Source: NORP240 sp038134485
Lineage (GTDB): Bacteria > Pseudomonadota > Gammaproteobacteria > Pseudomonadales > Pseudohongiellaceae
Assembly: GCA_038134485.1 (NCBI GenBank)
Contig: JAYPVG010000012.1
Span: forward strand, 1 to 64,000
Reading direction: 5' to 3'
DNA: 64,000 bases
In this document: positions 1 to 8,190 of the stretch, piece by piece
How the letters are laid out: every line of letters starts with the position of its first letter
Numbering within the stretch: the stretch's first letter is position 1
Notes under the pieces: generated by a model
Databases searched by the model: none
What the model saw: only the letters and a program-made list of their open reading frames with translations
What the model was told of the DNA's origin: nothing
Program-made: the position numbers and the translations under genes

Positions 1-17
1 CTCTATTGCTTAATCTA

Positions 18-52
18 CTTTTTAAAGAGCGAATTCCCACACCTCCACGGTG
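18..52 (-). promoter_or_regulatory. rrn leader antitermination boxes (boxB-like hairpin and boxA)
   Basis: Reading leftward, CACC-GTGGA-GGTG (52 to 40) forms a small boxB-like hairpin. It is followed by GCTCTTTAAAAAG (30 to 18), which is close to the rRNA boxA consensus TGCTCTTTAACA. After it comes GATTAAGCAAT, a string also seen in pseudomonad rRNA leaders and spacers. The order promoter–boxB–boxA matches rrn leaders that recruit the Nus antitermination complex. Confidence 0.65.
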
Positions 53-63
53 AAGAGGCGCGA

Positions 64-91
64 ATTATACAGGTCTGATCAGAGCTTACAA
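64..91 (-). promoter_or_regulatory. rRNA operon promoter (leftward)
   Basis: On the minus strand a perfect -10 TATAAT (69 to 64) lies 16 bp from a -35-like TTGTAA (91 to 86). It is followed by the GC-rich discriminator TCGCGCC typical of stringently controlled rrn promoters. Boxes resembling rrn antitermination signals follow within 50 bp. I infer that the 16S rRNA gene begins beyond the left edge. In Pseudomonas, as I recall, a 16S gene also sits next to msrQ–msrP–pssA. Confidence 0.7.
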
Positions 92-226
92 GCGATTTCG
101 AGGCATCTCGCAGGGGAATTCCTTGCCTTAATGGCAACCTGCCTGGAAAGCAACTGGAAACCCCGATACTAAGGGCATTTCTAACTCAACAATGCGCTCA
201 TTCGGCAATGCGAAATGGCAACACAG

Positions 227-808
227 CTACCCGGTTTTCGAGCGCAGATAACGAATCAAGCGCACACCCAGCAGAGCTGCTGCAAACACACCGTAAAGCA
301 GTGCCTCGCCAAAATCGGATCGCAATATCCAGATCATATGAAACATGGCCAAGACCACAGCGAGATAGACGAAGCGGTGCAGTCGCTTCCAGTTCTTACC
401 GAGTTTACGAACCATCGACTTGGGCGAGGTTATGCCCAGTGCCAGCAGGATAACGAAGGCGGAAAACCCCACAGTAATGTATGGTCGCTCAAATATTTCC
501 TCGGATAGAGCCAACCAGCGGAACCCCAGCAGAAACATCAGGTACACTAGAAAGTGGCAACAGGCATAAAACAAGCTGTAAAGACCAACCATACGCCGAT
601 AGCGATTGGTGATACGCCAGCCAGTAAATTGCTGGATCGGGGTGATTGCCATTGTGGCAAGGAGAAATCTGAAGGTCCATTCACCAGACTCCCTGGCCAG
701 CGCCTCGCCTGGATCAGGTCCCAGGCTATTGGTCCAGGCAAGATAAAACAGGTAGCAGAATGGAACAAGACAGGCGCAGAAAACAAATAATTTAACCGCC
801 TTCTGCAT
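227..808 (-). CDS. msrQ: Heme-binding membrane subunit MsrQ of the periplasmic methionine sulfoxide reductase
   Basis: MsrQ is the b-type cytochrome that passes electrons from the respiratory chain or a flavin reductase to MsrP, which repairs oxidised methionine in periplasmic proteins. The 193-residue product has about six hydrophobic segments and fits the YedZ/ferric-reductase-like family. His85, His144 and His157 lie in or beside helices and are the likely heme ligands. It lies 69 bp downstream of msrP on the same strand, the usual msrPQ operon order. The stop is followed by about 135 bp without a gene and then the rrn promoter. Confidence 0.93.
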   Translation of the reverse strand: MQKAVKLFVFCACLVPFCYLFYLAWTNSLGPDPGEALARESGEWTFRFLLATMAITPIQQFTGWRITNRYRRMVGLYSLFYACCHFLVYLMFLLGFRWLALSEEIFERPYITVGFSAFVILLALGITSPKSMVRKLGKNWKRLHRFVYLAVVLAMFHMIWILRSDFGEALLYGVFAAALLGVRLIRYLRSKTG

Positions 809-877
809 GCCAGTTTTGCCCCGTCAGCGCTCCGCGCCAGGCTGGTCGGAAGACCTGAGACCTCGCGCAACATCCTG

Positions 878-1921
878 CTAGTAATACCGCGCCAGATCCA
901 TACCTTCGTACATATGCGCGACCTGCTCACCGTAGCCATTGAACATTAAAGTATCGATTCTTGATCGACTGAACAGGGTTTGTGGGAGGCGTCGCTCGGT
1001 ATCCTGACGCCAGCGTGGGTGATGCACATTGGGATTGACGTTCGCATAAAAGCCATACTCGTTTGGCTGCAGATCGTTCCAGCTGGTATTGGGCATCTCC
1101 TCGGTGAAATTAATCCTGACGATAGACTTGATGCTCTTGAAGCCATATTTCCACGGAATGATAAGGCGCATCGGCGCCCCGTTCTGAGGTGGCAGATAGT
1201 TGCCATAAACGCCCACTGCCATGAAGGTAAGTTCGTTCATCGCTTCATCAATCCGCAGTCCTTCCTGATACGGCCAGCGAATGATTGCAAACGGCGAGCG
1301 CACACCCGGCATTGTCTCCGGCACTACCGCTGTTTGAAATTCCACAAATCGTGCGCGTGAATTAGGTTCAAAACGCTTGAGCAGATCCGCCAGAGGAAAA
1401 CCAATCCAAGGAATAACCATTGACCAGGCCTCCACACAACGCAACCGGTAAATTCGCTCTTCCAATGAATGGGGATTGAGAATATCTTCCAGGTTATAGG
1501 TGCCGGGCCGATCGCATTCTCCGGCAATTTCGACGGACCAGGGGTCAACCGCAAAGCGACCAGAATTGCTTGAAGGGTCGCCCTTGTCCATACCAAACTC
1601 GTAAAAGTTATTGTAGCGAGTCACATCCTCGTAGGGAGTCAGGCTTTCGCCGGTAAAATAAGGCCCGGAATCTGGAGCGGGTTTGATATCAGCAAACTTG
1701 GGTTCCCACCACGACGCGGGCGCAGAACGCGATAGACTCATTGGTGCCCGGGCCTTCAAGGCGTCGCCATCCTGGCCAAACGCCATTCCCGGCAAACTTC
1801 CCGCCATGGCAGCGCCGACTGCCATAGTGCTGGCCTCCGTCATGAATTGACGCCGATTGCGATAAACTGATTCCGGCGTGATTTCCGATGGTTTGATATC
1901 TGCTGGTTTTTTAATCAACAT
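878..1921 (-). CDS. msrP: Protein-methionine-sulfoxide reductase catalytic subunit MsrP
   Basis: This is a molybdopterin enzyme of the sulfite-oxidase fold that reduces methionine sulfoxide in periplasmic proteins. The N-terminus carries a twin-arginine signal (R23-R24-Q-F-M followed by a hydrophobic stretch ending near Ala47), so it is exported folded by Tat. Cys162, in the motif RCVEAWSM, is the expected molybdenum ligand. The length of 347 residues is normal for the family. It starts the msrPQ operon. The 127 bp upstream contain a perfect 12-bp palindrome that could be an operator. Confidence 0.95.
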   Translation of the reverse strand: MLIKKPADIKPSEITPESVYRNRRQFMTEASTMAVGAAMAGSLPGMAFGQDGDALKARAPMSLSRSAPASWWEPKFADIKPAPDSGPYFTGESLTPYEDVTRYNNFYEFGMDKGDPSSNSGRFAVDPWSVEIAGECDRPGTYNLEDILNPHSLEERIYRLRCVEAWSMVIPWIGFPLADLLKRFEPNSRARFVEFQTAVVPETMPGVRSPFAIIRWPYQEGLRIDEAMNELTFMAVGVYGNYLPPQNGAPMRLIIPWKYGFKSIKSIVRINFTEEMPNTSWNDLQPNEYGFYANVNPNVHHPRWRQDTERRLPQTLFSRSRIDTLMFNGYGEQVAHMYEGMDLARYY

Positions 1922-2005
1922 GGCCTTGCCTGCTCTCTTCTAGTGTTTGATTTTGAATACGTTTTCTTTCAACGTACGGATCTTTGCCGCACGAGGACCA
2001 ATAAT

Positions 2006-2017
2006 TTTCGCGCGAAA
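2006..2017. promoter_or_regulatory. 12-bp perfect palindrome upstream of msrPQ
   Basis: TTTCGCGCGAAA is fully self-complementary and lies about 85 bp upstream of the msrP start, in the pssA–msrP gap. A second, weaker inverted repeat (TACGTT-N7-AACGTA, 1958–1976) lies between it and the gene. Position and symmetry suggest a dimeric repressor or activator site, but no regulator can be named from sequence. Confidence 0.35.
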
Positions 2018-2048
2018 CCGCATCCGATGATTTCCAGGCCTTTTCTCT

Positions 2049-3020
2049 TTATAGTTTGCTATCTCCGTCGTTCTGAGTTTCGGTCATCGGTTTAAGTGTT
2101 GCATCAGCTGCCTGCGCTCGGGAAACTGATTGCGTACCTGTTTCATCATCAGCTGCGACATTCACGGTGGCATTAACTAGCGCATTATCGGTGTGACTCT
2201 CTGCAACGGGTTTGCGAACCTGTCGACGATATATCCAGCCTATCGGACCAGAGGCAGCATATATAACACACATTGCCAGCAATGTTTCGTGCGGACGCTG
2301 AGCAATCAACACAAACACAACAACTACCGACAGGAAAACAACATACGGCACTGTTCCTTTCAAGTGCATTTCCTTAAAACTGAAATAGCGATAATTTGAA
2401 ACCATCAGCAGCCCGGCAATGACTGTGACGATCGCCAGGGAGTAAGCTATCAGAGGCGTAACCTGCACCTGGTAAAGGGCGCCAACCCATACCGAAAAAG
2501 TCACTAGGCCTGCGGCTAAGGGGCTTTGCAACCCCAGGAAATAGCGCTTGGTAACCGTACCCAGCTGGACGTTGAATCGAGCCAGCCGCAATGCGGCGCA
2601 GGCCATGAAGATAAAAGCCGCAGCCCATCCGGCATTACCTAACGATGACAGCGCCCACGAGAAAGCAATCAGTGCGGGCGCCATGCCAAATGACACCATA
2701 TCCGAGAGGCTGTCGAATTCTGCACCAAATGCGCTTTGTGTGCCGGTAATCCGCGCCACTCGCCCATCGAATCCGTCAAATATCGACGCAATCAGCACGG
2801 CCCAACCCGCGGCATTGAAATTCCCGCTCATTCCCGCAATGATTGCGTAAAAACCTGAAAACATCGCGCCAAGGGTCAGCAGGTTTGGCAGCAAGTAAAT
2901 ACCTCGCTTTCGAACCTGTCTCCCTCCCTCCGACACAATCTCTTCATGTTCATCGATAGGCAGCACGCTGTCAGTGTCTTGCTCGTTTAACCCGCCATGC
3001 TGGTAATGTTCATCGATCAT
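2049..3020 (-). CDS. pssA: CDP-diacylglycerol–serine O-phosphatidyltransferase
   Basis: This enzyme makes phosphatidylserine from CDP-diacylglycerol and serine, the first step to phosphatidylethanolamine. The multi-helix membrane protein contains the CDP-alcohol phosphotransferase signature DG-x2-AR-x8-G-x3-D-x3-D (reads DGRVAR…GAEFDSLSD). I take the ATG at 3020 as start. An upstream in-frame ATG at 3065 would add 15 polar residues and would overlap the probable -10 element. The last 50 or so residues are a poorly conserved polar tail. It lies between ilvY and msrP on the same strand. Confidence 0.93.
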   Translation of the reverse strand: MIDEHYQHGGLNEQDTDSVLPIDEHEEIVSEGGRQVRKRGIYLLPNLLTLGAMFSGFYAIIAGMSGNFNAAGWAVLIASIFDGFDGRVARITGTQSAFGAEFDSLSDMVSFGMAPALIAFSWALSSLGNAGWAAAFIFMACAALRLARFNVQLGTVTKRYFLGLQSPLAAGLVTFSVWVGALYQVQVTPLIAYSLAIVTVIAGLLMVSNYRYFSFKEMHLKGTVPYVVFLSVVVVFVLIAQRPHETLLAMCVIYAASGPIGWIYRRQVRKPVAESHTDNALVNATVNVAADDETGTQSVSRAQAADATLKPMTETQNDGDSKL

Positions 3021-3063
3021 GGTTTTTTGCCTGGAGTTGCGATCCGGTTGGGGACAGGCGTTC

Positions 3064-3092
3064 ATTATAGCGCTAGTAATATAGCGTTAGAA
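3064..3092 (-). promoter_or_regulatory. Probable sigma-70 promoter of pssA
   Basis: On the minus strand a perfect TATAAT (3069 to 3064) is preceded, 17 bp away, by the weak -35 TTCTAA (3092 to 3087). The predicted transcript would start near 3057, about 37 nt before the ATG at 3020. Confidence 0.45.
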
Positions 3093-3155
3093 ATCGATAG
3101 ATGCAGATCTTGTAGCGCGAATTATCGTCGATTAATGAGTCGATAGAATTTGATT

Positions 3156-4082
3156 TTACTGCGACAGGTTATGAAAAGAGACAGCGCTATTGTCACCAGC
3201 CAGCTCCCAAAATGCGCGAATCAAAGGATTGCCCAGCTTACGACGTAAGCTGCATATACCAATCAAGAATGGCTTCAATCCCGGATCGATCGGCAAGATC
3301 GAGACACTGGCCTGCTTCGGGCTGTTCTCCACCACCAGCTCCGGAACGACTCCAATTCCAAAGCCCAGACTCACCATGCTTACGATCGCCTCGTTTCCGG
3401 TAACCTGGGCGTAAATATCGGGTTTGATTCCCTTTTCCCGGAACCAGTGGTTGACCCTCTGTCTGGCAAGTCCGGTCTCTGAAAGGATCATGGGAATTTG
3501 TGCCCAGGGCAATGGCTTCTGTTGTTGCAAATAGGCGTCTATACGCTCTTTCAATGGGCAGTCGGCGACAGGGGCGATAAATACCAGGGGGGACTCACCG
3601 ATCGGTTTGAAGCGCAGCTTCTCCGGCAATTGATCGGGATGGGCGGCAATACCTATATCCTCCTGTCCTTGCAACACACGCTCTATTGTGAGAGCTGTGT
3701 CACCAGTATGCAGTTGAATTTCCACTCCGGGATGCTCCGCGCGAAACTGGTCAAGCAAGTCACGCAAAAATGAGTAGCTGGCTGTCACCGAACAAAATAC
3801 GCTGACCTTACCGCTAAGACAGGCAGCCTGCTGCTGCAGCCGACGCTGCAAATGCTCCCAGCTTTGCAGAGCTTCGTAAGCATATTCGCGAAGCAATTCA
3901 CCCGCTTCAGTAAGCCGAACTGTGCGATTATCCCGCTCAAACAGTTGCACCCCCAGTTCGTTTTCCAACCTCTGGATCATTCTGGTCAGACTGGAGGGGT
4001 TGATGTGGCACTCGCGACTTGTTACGGAAAAGTGCAACGTTATTGCAAGATGCTGAAAAATCTGCATTTCACGCGTATCCAC
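3156..4082 (-). CDS. ilvY: LysR-family activator of ilvC (IlvY)
   Basis: IlvY senses acetolactate/acetohydroxybutyrate and activates the divergent ilvC gene. The N-terminal winged helix-turn-helix (about residues 1–60) contains INPSSLTRMIQRLE and LFERDNRTVRLTEAG, close to E. coli IlvY. The effector domain has the family-typical FCSVTASYSFLRDLLDQF and RAEHPGVEI. I choose the GTG at 4082. It aligns with the E. coli start (M/V-D-x-R) and has the Shine-Dalgarno GGGAGAG six to seven bases upstream, while the in-frame ATG at 4097 has none. The product is 308 residues. Confidence 0.92.
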   Translation of the reverse strand: MDTREMQIFQHLAITLHFSVTSRECHINPSSLTRMIQRLENELGVQLFERDNRTVRLTEAGELLREYAYEALQSWEHLQRRLQQQAACLSGKVSVFCSVTASYSFLRDLLDQFRAEHPGVEIQLHTGDTALTIERVLQGQEDIGIAAHPDQLPEKLRFKPIGESPLVFIAPVADCPLKERIDAYLQQQKPLPWAQIPMILSETGLARQRVNHWFREKGIKPDIYAQVTGNEAIVSMVSLGFGIGVVPELVVENSPKQASVSILPIDPGLKPFLIGICSLRRKLGNPLIRAFWELAGDNSAVSFHNLSQ

Positions 4083-4163
4083 AAATGTCTCTCCCAAACT
4101 AAGACCGGCACCCTCAGCAATTCGTCTCAGACTATTTGATTGGACCGGACGCCTTGATAAAGT

Positions 4164-4220
4164 TATATTATTGCTTTATATGAAATATAATATTGCATAT
4201 ATATCATTTTACGCAACGCT
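4164..4220. promoter_or_regulatory. Probable IlvY operator region between ilvY and ilvC
   Basis: This AT-rich stretch of the 248-bp divergent gap carries ATTGC at 4170–4174, ATTGC again at 4192–4196, and the reverse complement GCAA at 4213–4216. The half-sites are spaced 22 and 21 bp, i.e. about two helical turns, so they lie on one DNA face. TTGC-N16-GCAA forms the inverted pair. Tandem half-sites spread over a divergent promoter are typical of LysR-type control. The assignment to IlvY rests on position. Confidence 0.4.
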
Positions 4221-4330
4221 GAACATCCCCTAAACTTCATTCCCTGAATTCTTCCAGCCTGACTAACATTTTTCCCGGTCGCACCGGAATATCTCCAGCT
4301 GATCTGGATGTTATTTTACGGAGAAACATC

Positions 4331-5800
4331 ATGAACTACTTCAACACCCTACCTCTACGCCTGCAACTAGAGCAGCTGGGCAAATGCCGACTTATGGCCC
4401 AGTCTGAATTTGCCGACGGCGTAAATAAACTGAAAGGCAAAAAGATCGTTATCGTTGGATGCGGGGCCCAGGGTCTGAACCAGGGCCTCAATATGCGTGA
4501 CAGCGGCCTGGATATTTCCTACACCTTGAGAGATGCTGCGATCGCGGAACAGCGACCGTCATGGAAAAATGCTACCGATAACGGTTTCATTGTCGGAAAT
4601 TATCAGGAATTAATTCCCAGTGCAGACCTTGTTCTGAACCTGACTCCTGACAAGCAGCACAGCGCTGTGATAGAACAAATCATGCCGCTAATGAAGCGAG
4701 GTGCAGCACTTGCCTATTCCCATGGATTTAACATCGTGGAGGAAGGCAAGCAAATCCGAGACGACCTTACCGTAATCATGGTTGCTCCGAAATCGCCGGG
4801 CTCCGAAGTTCGGGAAGAATACAAGCGTGGTTTTGGCGTCCCGACTTTAATCGCAGTGCATGCGGAAAACGATCCTGCGGGTGACGGACTTGAAATCGCA
4901 AAAGCCTATGCGGTCGCGACTGGAGGTCATCGAGCAGGAGTTCTGGAATCTTCGTTCATTGCCGAAGTCAAATCCGATCTGATGGGTGAACAGACCATTC
5001 TGTGCGGCATGCTGCAAACCGGCACTCTGCTGTGCTTTGACAAAATGGTAGAGAAAGGCACTGACCCCTCCTACGCGGCGAAACTTTGCCAATACGGATG
5101 GGAAACCGTTGCCGAGGGACTCAAGCACGGCGGCATTACCAATATGATGGACCGCCTGTCCAACCCAGCAAAAATTATCGCCAGCTCACTGGCGGATGAA
5201 CTGAAGGAAATCATGACTCCGCTGTTCCATCGACACATGGACGACATTATTACCGGGAAGTTCTCATCAACTATGATGGAAGACTGGGCCAACGACGACA
5301 GGAATCTGCTAACCTGGCGCGAGGAAACTGCTGAGACAGCCTTCGAAAAGACAGACGCGGGCAACATGAGCATCAGCGAACAGGAGTACTATGACCATGG
5401 CATTCTGATGGTGGCGATGGTGAAAGCCGGGGTAGAACTGGCATTTGAAACCATGACCTCCAGCGGCATTATCGCGGAATCTGCCTATTACGAGTCGCTA
5501 CACGAAGTGCCACTTATCGCAAACCTGATAGGACGCAAAAAACTGTACGAAATGAATAAGGTCATTTCAGATACGGCAGAATATGGTTGTTACCTGTTTG
5601 CCAACGACTGTGTGCCGTTGCTGAAGGAATTCATGGAAAATATCGATACCGATGTGATTGGGCAGGGATTGCAACTAACCGATGATGGTGTGGACAATAG
5701 CGAACTGATCGCAGTCAACGATAGGATTCGAAGTCATCCGATCGAAGTTGTTGGAAAAGAGCTGCGCGGACACATGAAGGCGATGAAAAAGCTGGTGTGA
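4331..5800 (+). CDS. ilvC: Ketol-acid reductoisomerase, class II (long form)
   Basis: The enzyme converts acetolactate or acetohydroxybutyrate to dihydroxy-acids using NADPH and Mg2+, the second step of valine and isoleucine synthesis. The N-terminus (NYFNTLPLR, QLGKCRLM) and the nucleotide-binding motif VGCGAQGLNQGLNMRDSG near residues 38–55 match E. coli IlvC. At 489 residues it is the plant/enterobacterial class II form with a duplicated knotted C-terminal domain, not the roughly 338-residue class I form of Pseudomonas. GGAGAAACATC precedes the ATG. It is divergent from ilvY and convergent with ilvH. Confidence 0.97.
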   Translation: MNYFNTLPLRLQLEQLGKCRLMAQSEFADGVNKLKGKKIVIVGCGAQGLNQGLNMRDSGLDISYTLRDAAIAEQRPSWKNATDNGFIVGNYQELIPSADLVLNLTPDKQHSAVIEQIMPLMKRGAALAYSHGFNIVEEGKQIRDDLTVIMVAPKSPGSEVREEYKRGFGVPTLIAVHAENDPAGDGLEIAKAYAVATGGHRAGVLESSFIAEVKSDLMGEQTILCGMLQTGTLLCFDKMVEKGTDPSYAAKLCQYGWETVAEGLKHGGITNMMDRLSNPAKIIASSLADELKEIMTPLFHRHMDDIITGKFSSTMMEDWANDDRNLLTWREETAETAFEKTDAGNMSISEQEYYDHGILMVAMVKAGVELAFETMTSSGIIAESAYYESLHEVPLIANLIGRKKLYEMNKVISDTAEYGCYLFANDCVPLLKEFMENIDTDVIGQGLQLTDDGVDNSELIAVNDRIRSHPIEVVGKELRGHMKAMKKLV

Positions 5801-5827
5801 CCCTTTATGCAATTCTGCCTGCCAAAT

Positions 5828-5860
5828 AAAAAGGGCCTCGCATGAGGCCCTTTTTATTTT
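5828..5860. terminator. Bidirectional intrinsic terminator between ilvC and ilvH
   Basis: A 12-bp perfect stem (5828–5839 with 5844–5855) closes on a GCAT loop. It has A-rich sequence on the left and T-rich sequence on the right, so it can end transcription of ilvC (+) and of ilvH (−). It sits 28 bp after the ilvC stop and 16 bp before the ilvH stop. Confidence 0.93.
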
Positions 5861-5875
5861 TTAGCTGCGAACACT

Positions 5876-6367
5876 TTACAGGCTCAGGACCTTCTCACCC
5901 CGCGCGATCCCTGACACGCCAGTACGCACAACTTCCAGTACCGAACCCGGCCCAAGCGCGCTGATGAAACCATCGAGTTTCTCGCTGGTACCTGCCAACT
6001 GAATAGTAAATACACTCTGGGTCATATCCACTACCTGCCCTCGAAAAATATCGGCTGTACGCTTGATCTCGGCTCTCTGAGCGCCAGTGGCCTTTACCTT
6101 GATCAGCATCAGTTCACGCTCCACATGCGCGCCCTCGGTTAAATCCACCAGCTTGACCACGTCAATCAGCTTATTGAGATGCTTGGTGATCTGCTCGATC
6201 TTGCGATCGTCACCCACCGTGGTCAGTGTGAGACGGGATAATGAGTGATCCTCGGTTGGAGCAACCGTCAAAGATTCAATATTGTAATTACGCTGGGAGA
6301 ACAGACCAACTACTCGTGACAATGCGCCAGGCTCATTCTCTAACAAGACGGAAATGATGTGTCTCAT
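5876..6367 (-). CDS. ilvH: Acetolactate synthase small (regulatory) subunit
   Basis: This is the regulatory subunit that activates the catalytic subunit and gives it feedback inhibition by valine. The 163 residues are the same length as E. coli IlvH. The N-terminal ACT domain is clear (RHIISVLLENEPGALSRVVGLF, FSQRNYNIESL), followed by a second ACT-like domain. Its start lies one base after the ilvI stop, so the two are co-transcribed and probably translationally coupled. It ends just before the shared terminator with ilvC. Confidence 0.96.
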   Translation of the reverse strand: MRHIISVLLENEPGALSRVVGLFSQRNYNIESLTVAPTEDHSLSRLTLTTVGDDRKIEQITKHLNKLIDVVKLVDLTEGAHVERELMLIKVKATGAQRAEIKRTADIFRGQVVDMTQSVFTIQLAGTSEKLDGFISALGPGSVLEVVRTGVSGIARGEKVLSL

Positions 6368-6368
6368 A

Positions 6369-8096
6369 TTATGTACGCTCCGTTTTGCTCAATACCATGT
6401 CCTTCATTGCGCCTCCCTTGATTGCCATCGGGTACACGTGCTCTTCTGGATCCACGAGGCAATCAACAAACACCAACTTGTCCTTGAGAGCGAATGCCTG
6501 TTCCATTTTTTTATCGAGCTCAGATAGCTTGTCGATACGAATTCCCACATGGCCATAAGCTTCCGCCAGCTTGGCGAAATCCGGCAAGGATTCCGCGTAA
6601 GTGCTATGGGAATAGCGGCCTCCGTACTGCATGTCCTGCCATTGCTTCACCATACCGAGCGCCTGGTTATTCAAGCAGATAATCTTGATCGGCAGGTTGT
6701 ATTGCATGCAAGTGGCGTACTCCTGCAGATTCATTTGAAAACTTCCCTCACCCGTCACGCACACCGAAGTGGCTTTGGGAAAGGCAAACTGCACCCCCAT
6801 TGCTGCGGGCAAGCCAAAGCCCATGGTGCCCAATCCACCGGAATTGATCCAACGACGCGGCTTGTCGAACGGATAGTGTTGTGCCGCAAACATCTGGTGC
6901 TGACCCACATCCGAACAAATATAAGCGTCTCCCTTTGTAACTTCGTAAAGGGACCTGATTACGCTCTGGGGCTTTATGATGTCGCCTTCAGAATCCGGAA
7001 TCCGCAGACAATCACGTTCGCGCCACTGCTCAATCTGTTTCCACCAAATTGCCAGTGATTTCTTGTCGACCTTTTGCTCGGATGCCTCAATCAGTTCCAG
7101 CATTTCCTTTAATACTGCTGTTACCGAGCCAACTATTGGCACATCGGCAGTCACAGTCTTCGAAATCGAAGCCGGGTCAATATCTATGTGAAGAATCTTG
7201 GCATCGGGGCAAAACTTGCTGGTGTCTGAATTGGTAACCCGGTCATCGAATCGCGCTCCAATTCCCAGCACCACGTCAGCGTAATGCATTGCCATATTGG
7301 CTTCATAAGTGCCGTGCATGCCCAGCATGCCGAGAAACTGTTTGTGTGTTCCCGGAAAAGCGCCAAGCCCCATCAGTGTGTTAGTAATGGGGTAGCCCAA
7401 CTCCTTAGTCAGTTTGGTCAGCAACGAAGAACCTTCACCTTGAATCACACCGCCACCGGTGTAGATAACAGGTCGCTTGGCCGCCAGCAGGATTTCGACT
7501 GCCTTCTTAATCTGTCCGGTATGTCCTTTCCCGGGCACGGCGTACGAACGCATCTTGATAGAACGCGGATATTGATAGGGCAGCTTGACCTTCGGATCGG
7601 TAACGTCCTTTGGTATATCTATTACCACCGGCCCCGGTCGCCCCGTGGTCGCAATGTGAAAGGCCTTCTTCACCAATTCAGGTATTTCGGATGCGTCCTG
7701 AGCCATAAAACTGTGTTTTACAATCGGCCTGGAAATACCGACCATGTCGGTTTCCTGAAAACCATCAGAACCAATCAGCTTCTTTTCTACCTGGCCGGAA
7801 ATTACCACCAGGGGTATTGAATCCATATAGGCTGTAGCGATTCCCGTGATCGCATTAGTCGCGCCCGGGCCCGACGTCACCAGCACCACACCTGGTTTGC
7901 CGGTCGCCCGCGCATAACCGTCAGCTGCGTGGGTCGCGGCTTGTTCGTGACGCACTAAAATATGCTCGACCTTATCTTGGTTGAATATCGCATCGTAAAT
8001 GTGCAACGCGGCGCCACCCGGATAACCAAAAATTATCTCGACACCTTCGTCGTGCAATGCACGTATCAACATTTCCCCACCGGAAAGTAAATCCAC
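6369..8096 (-). CDS. ilvI: Acetolactate synthase large (catalytic) subunit
   Basis: This thiamine-diphosphate and FAD enzyme condenses pyruvate with pyruvate or 2-oxobutyrate, the first common step of Val/Leu/Ile synthesis. Seen are the N-terminal GYPGGAALHIYD, the RHEQAATHAADGYARATG segment with the catalytic-site His/Glu, and a ThDP motif reading GEGSFQMN…LNN near residue 440 (GEG where GDG is usual). The GTG start at 8096 aligns with E. coli IlvI (M-D/E-x-L-S-G) and follows AGAGG by about ten bases. The long leader upstream looks like an attenuator. Confidence 0.96.
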   Translation of the reverse strand: MDLLSGGEMLIRALHDEGVEIIFGYPGGAALHIYDAIFNQDKVEHILVRHEQAATHAADGYARATGKPGVVLVTSGPGATNAITGIATAYMDSIPLVVISGQVEKKLIGSDGFQETDMVGISRPIVKHSFMAQDASEIPELVKKAFHIATTGRPGPVVIDIPKDVTDPKVKLPYQYPRSIKMRSYAVPGKGHTGQIKKAVEILLAAKRPVIYTGGGVIQGEGSSLLTKLTKELGYPITNTLMGLGAFPGTHKQFLGMLGMHGTYEANMAMHYADVVLGIGARFDDRVTNSDTSKFCPDAKILHIDIDPASISKTVTADVPIVGSVTAVLKEMLELIEASEQKVDKKSLAIWWKQIEQWRERDCLRIPDSEGDIIKPQSVIRSLYEVTKGDAYICSDVGQHQMFAAQHYPFDKPRRWINSGGLGTMGFGLPAAMGVQFAFPKATSVCVTGEGSFQMNLQEYATCMQYNLPIKIICLNNQALGMVKQWQDMQYGGRYSHSTYAESLPDFAKLAEAYGHVGIRIDKLSELDKKMEQAFALKDKLVFVDCLVDPEEHVYPMAIKGGAMKDMVLSKTERT

Positions 8097-8126
8097 TTTG
8101 ATTAACCTCTAACCTGCATGTACTGT

Positions 8127-8165
8127 AAAAACAACCGGACACTGACGACAGCCTCGCTGCGCCCG
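8127..8165 (-). terminator. Intrinsic terminator in the ilvI leader (attenuator)
   Basis: On the minus strand CGGGCGC (8165 to 8159) pairs with GTGTCCG (8142 to 8136) through seven pairs, two of them G·U. The stem is followed at once by GTTGTTTTT (8135 to 8127). It lies 26 nt after the stop of a Val/Leu-rich leader ORF and 31 nt before the ilvI start, the position of an attenuator. Upstream segments that could compete for the 5′ arm include TGCCTGT (8216 to 8210, inside the leader ORF) and TGCC (8173 to 8170). Confidence 0.6.
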
Positions 8166-8190
8166 TTACGGCAGTTACCTATATATTGAT

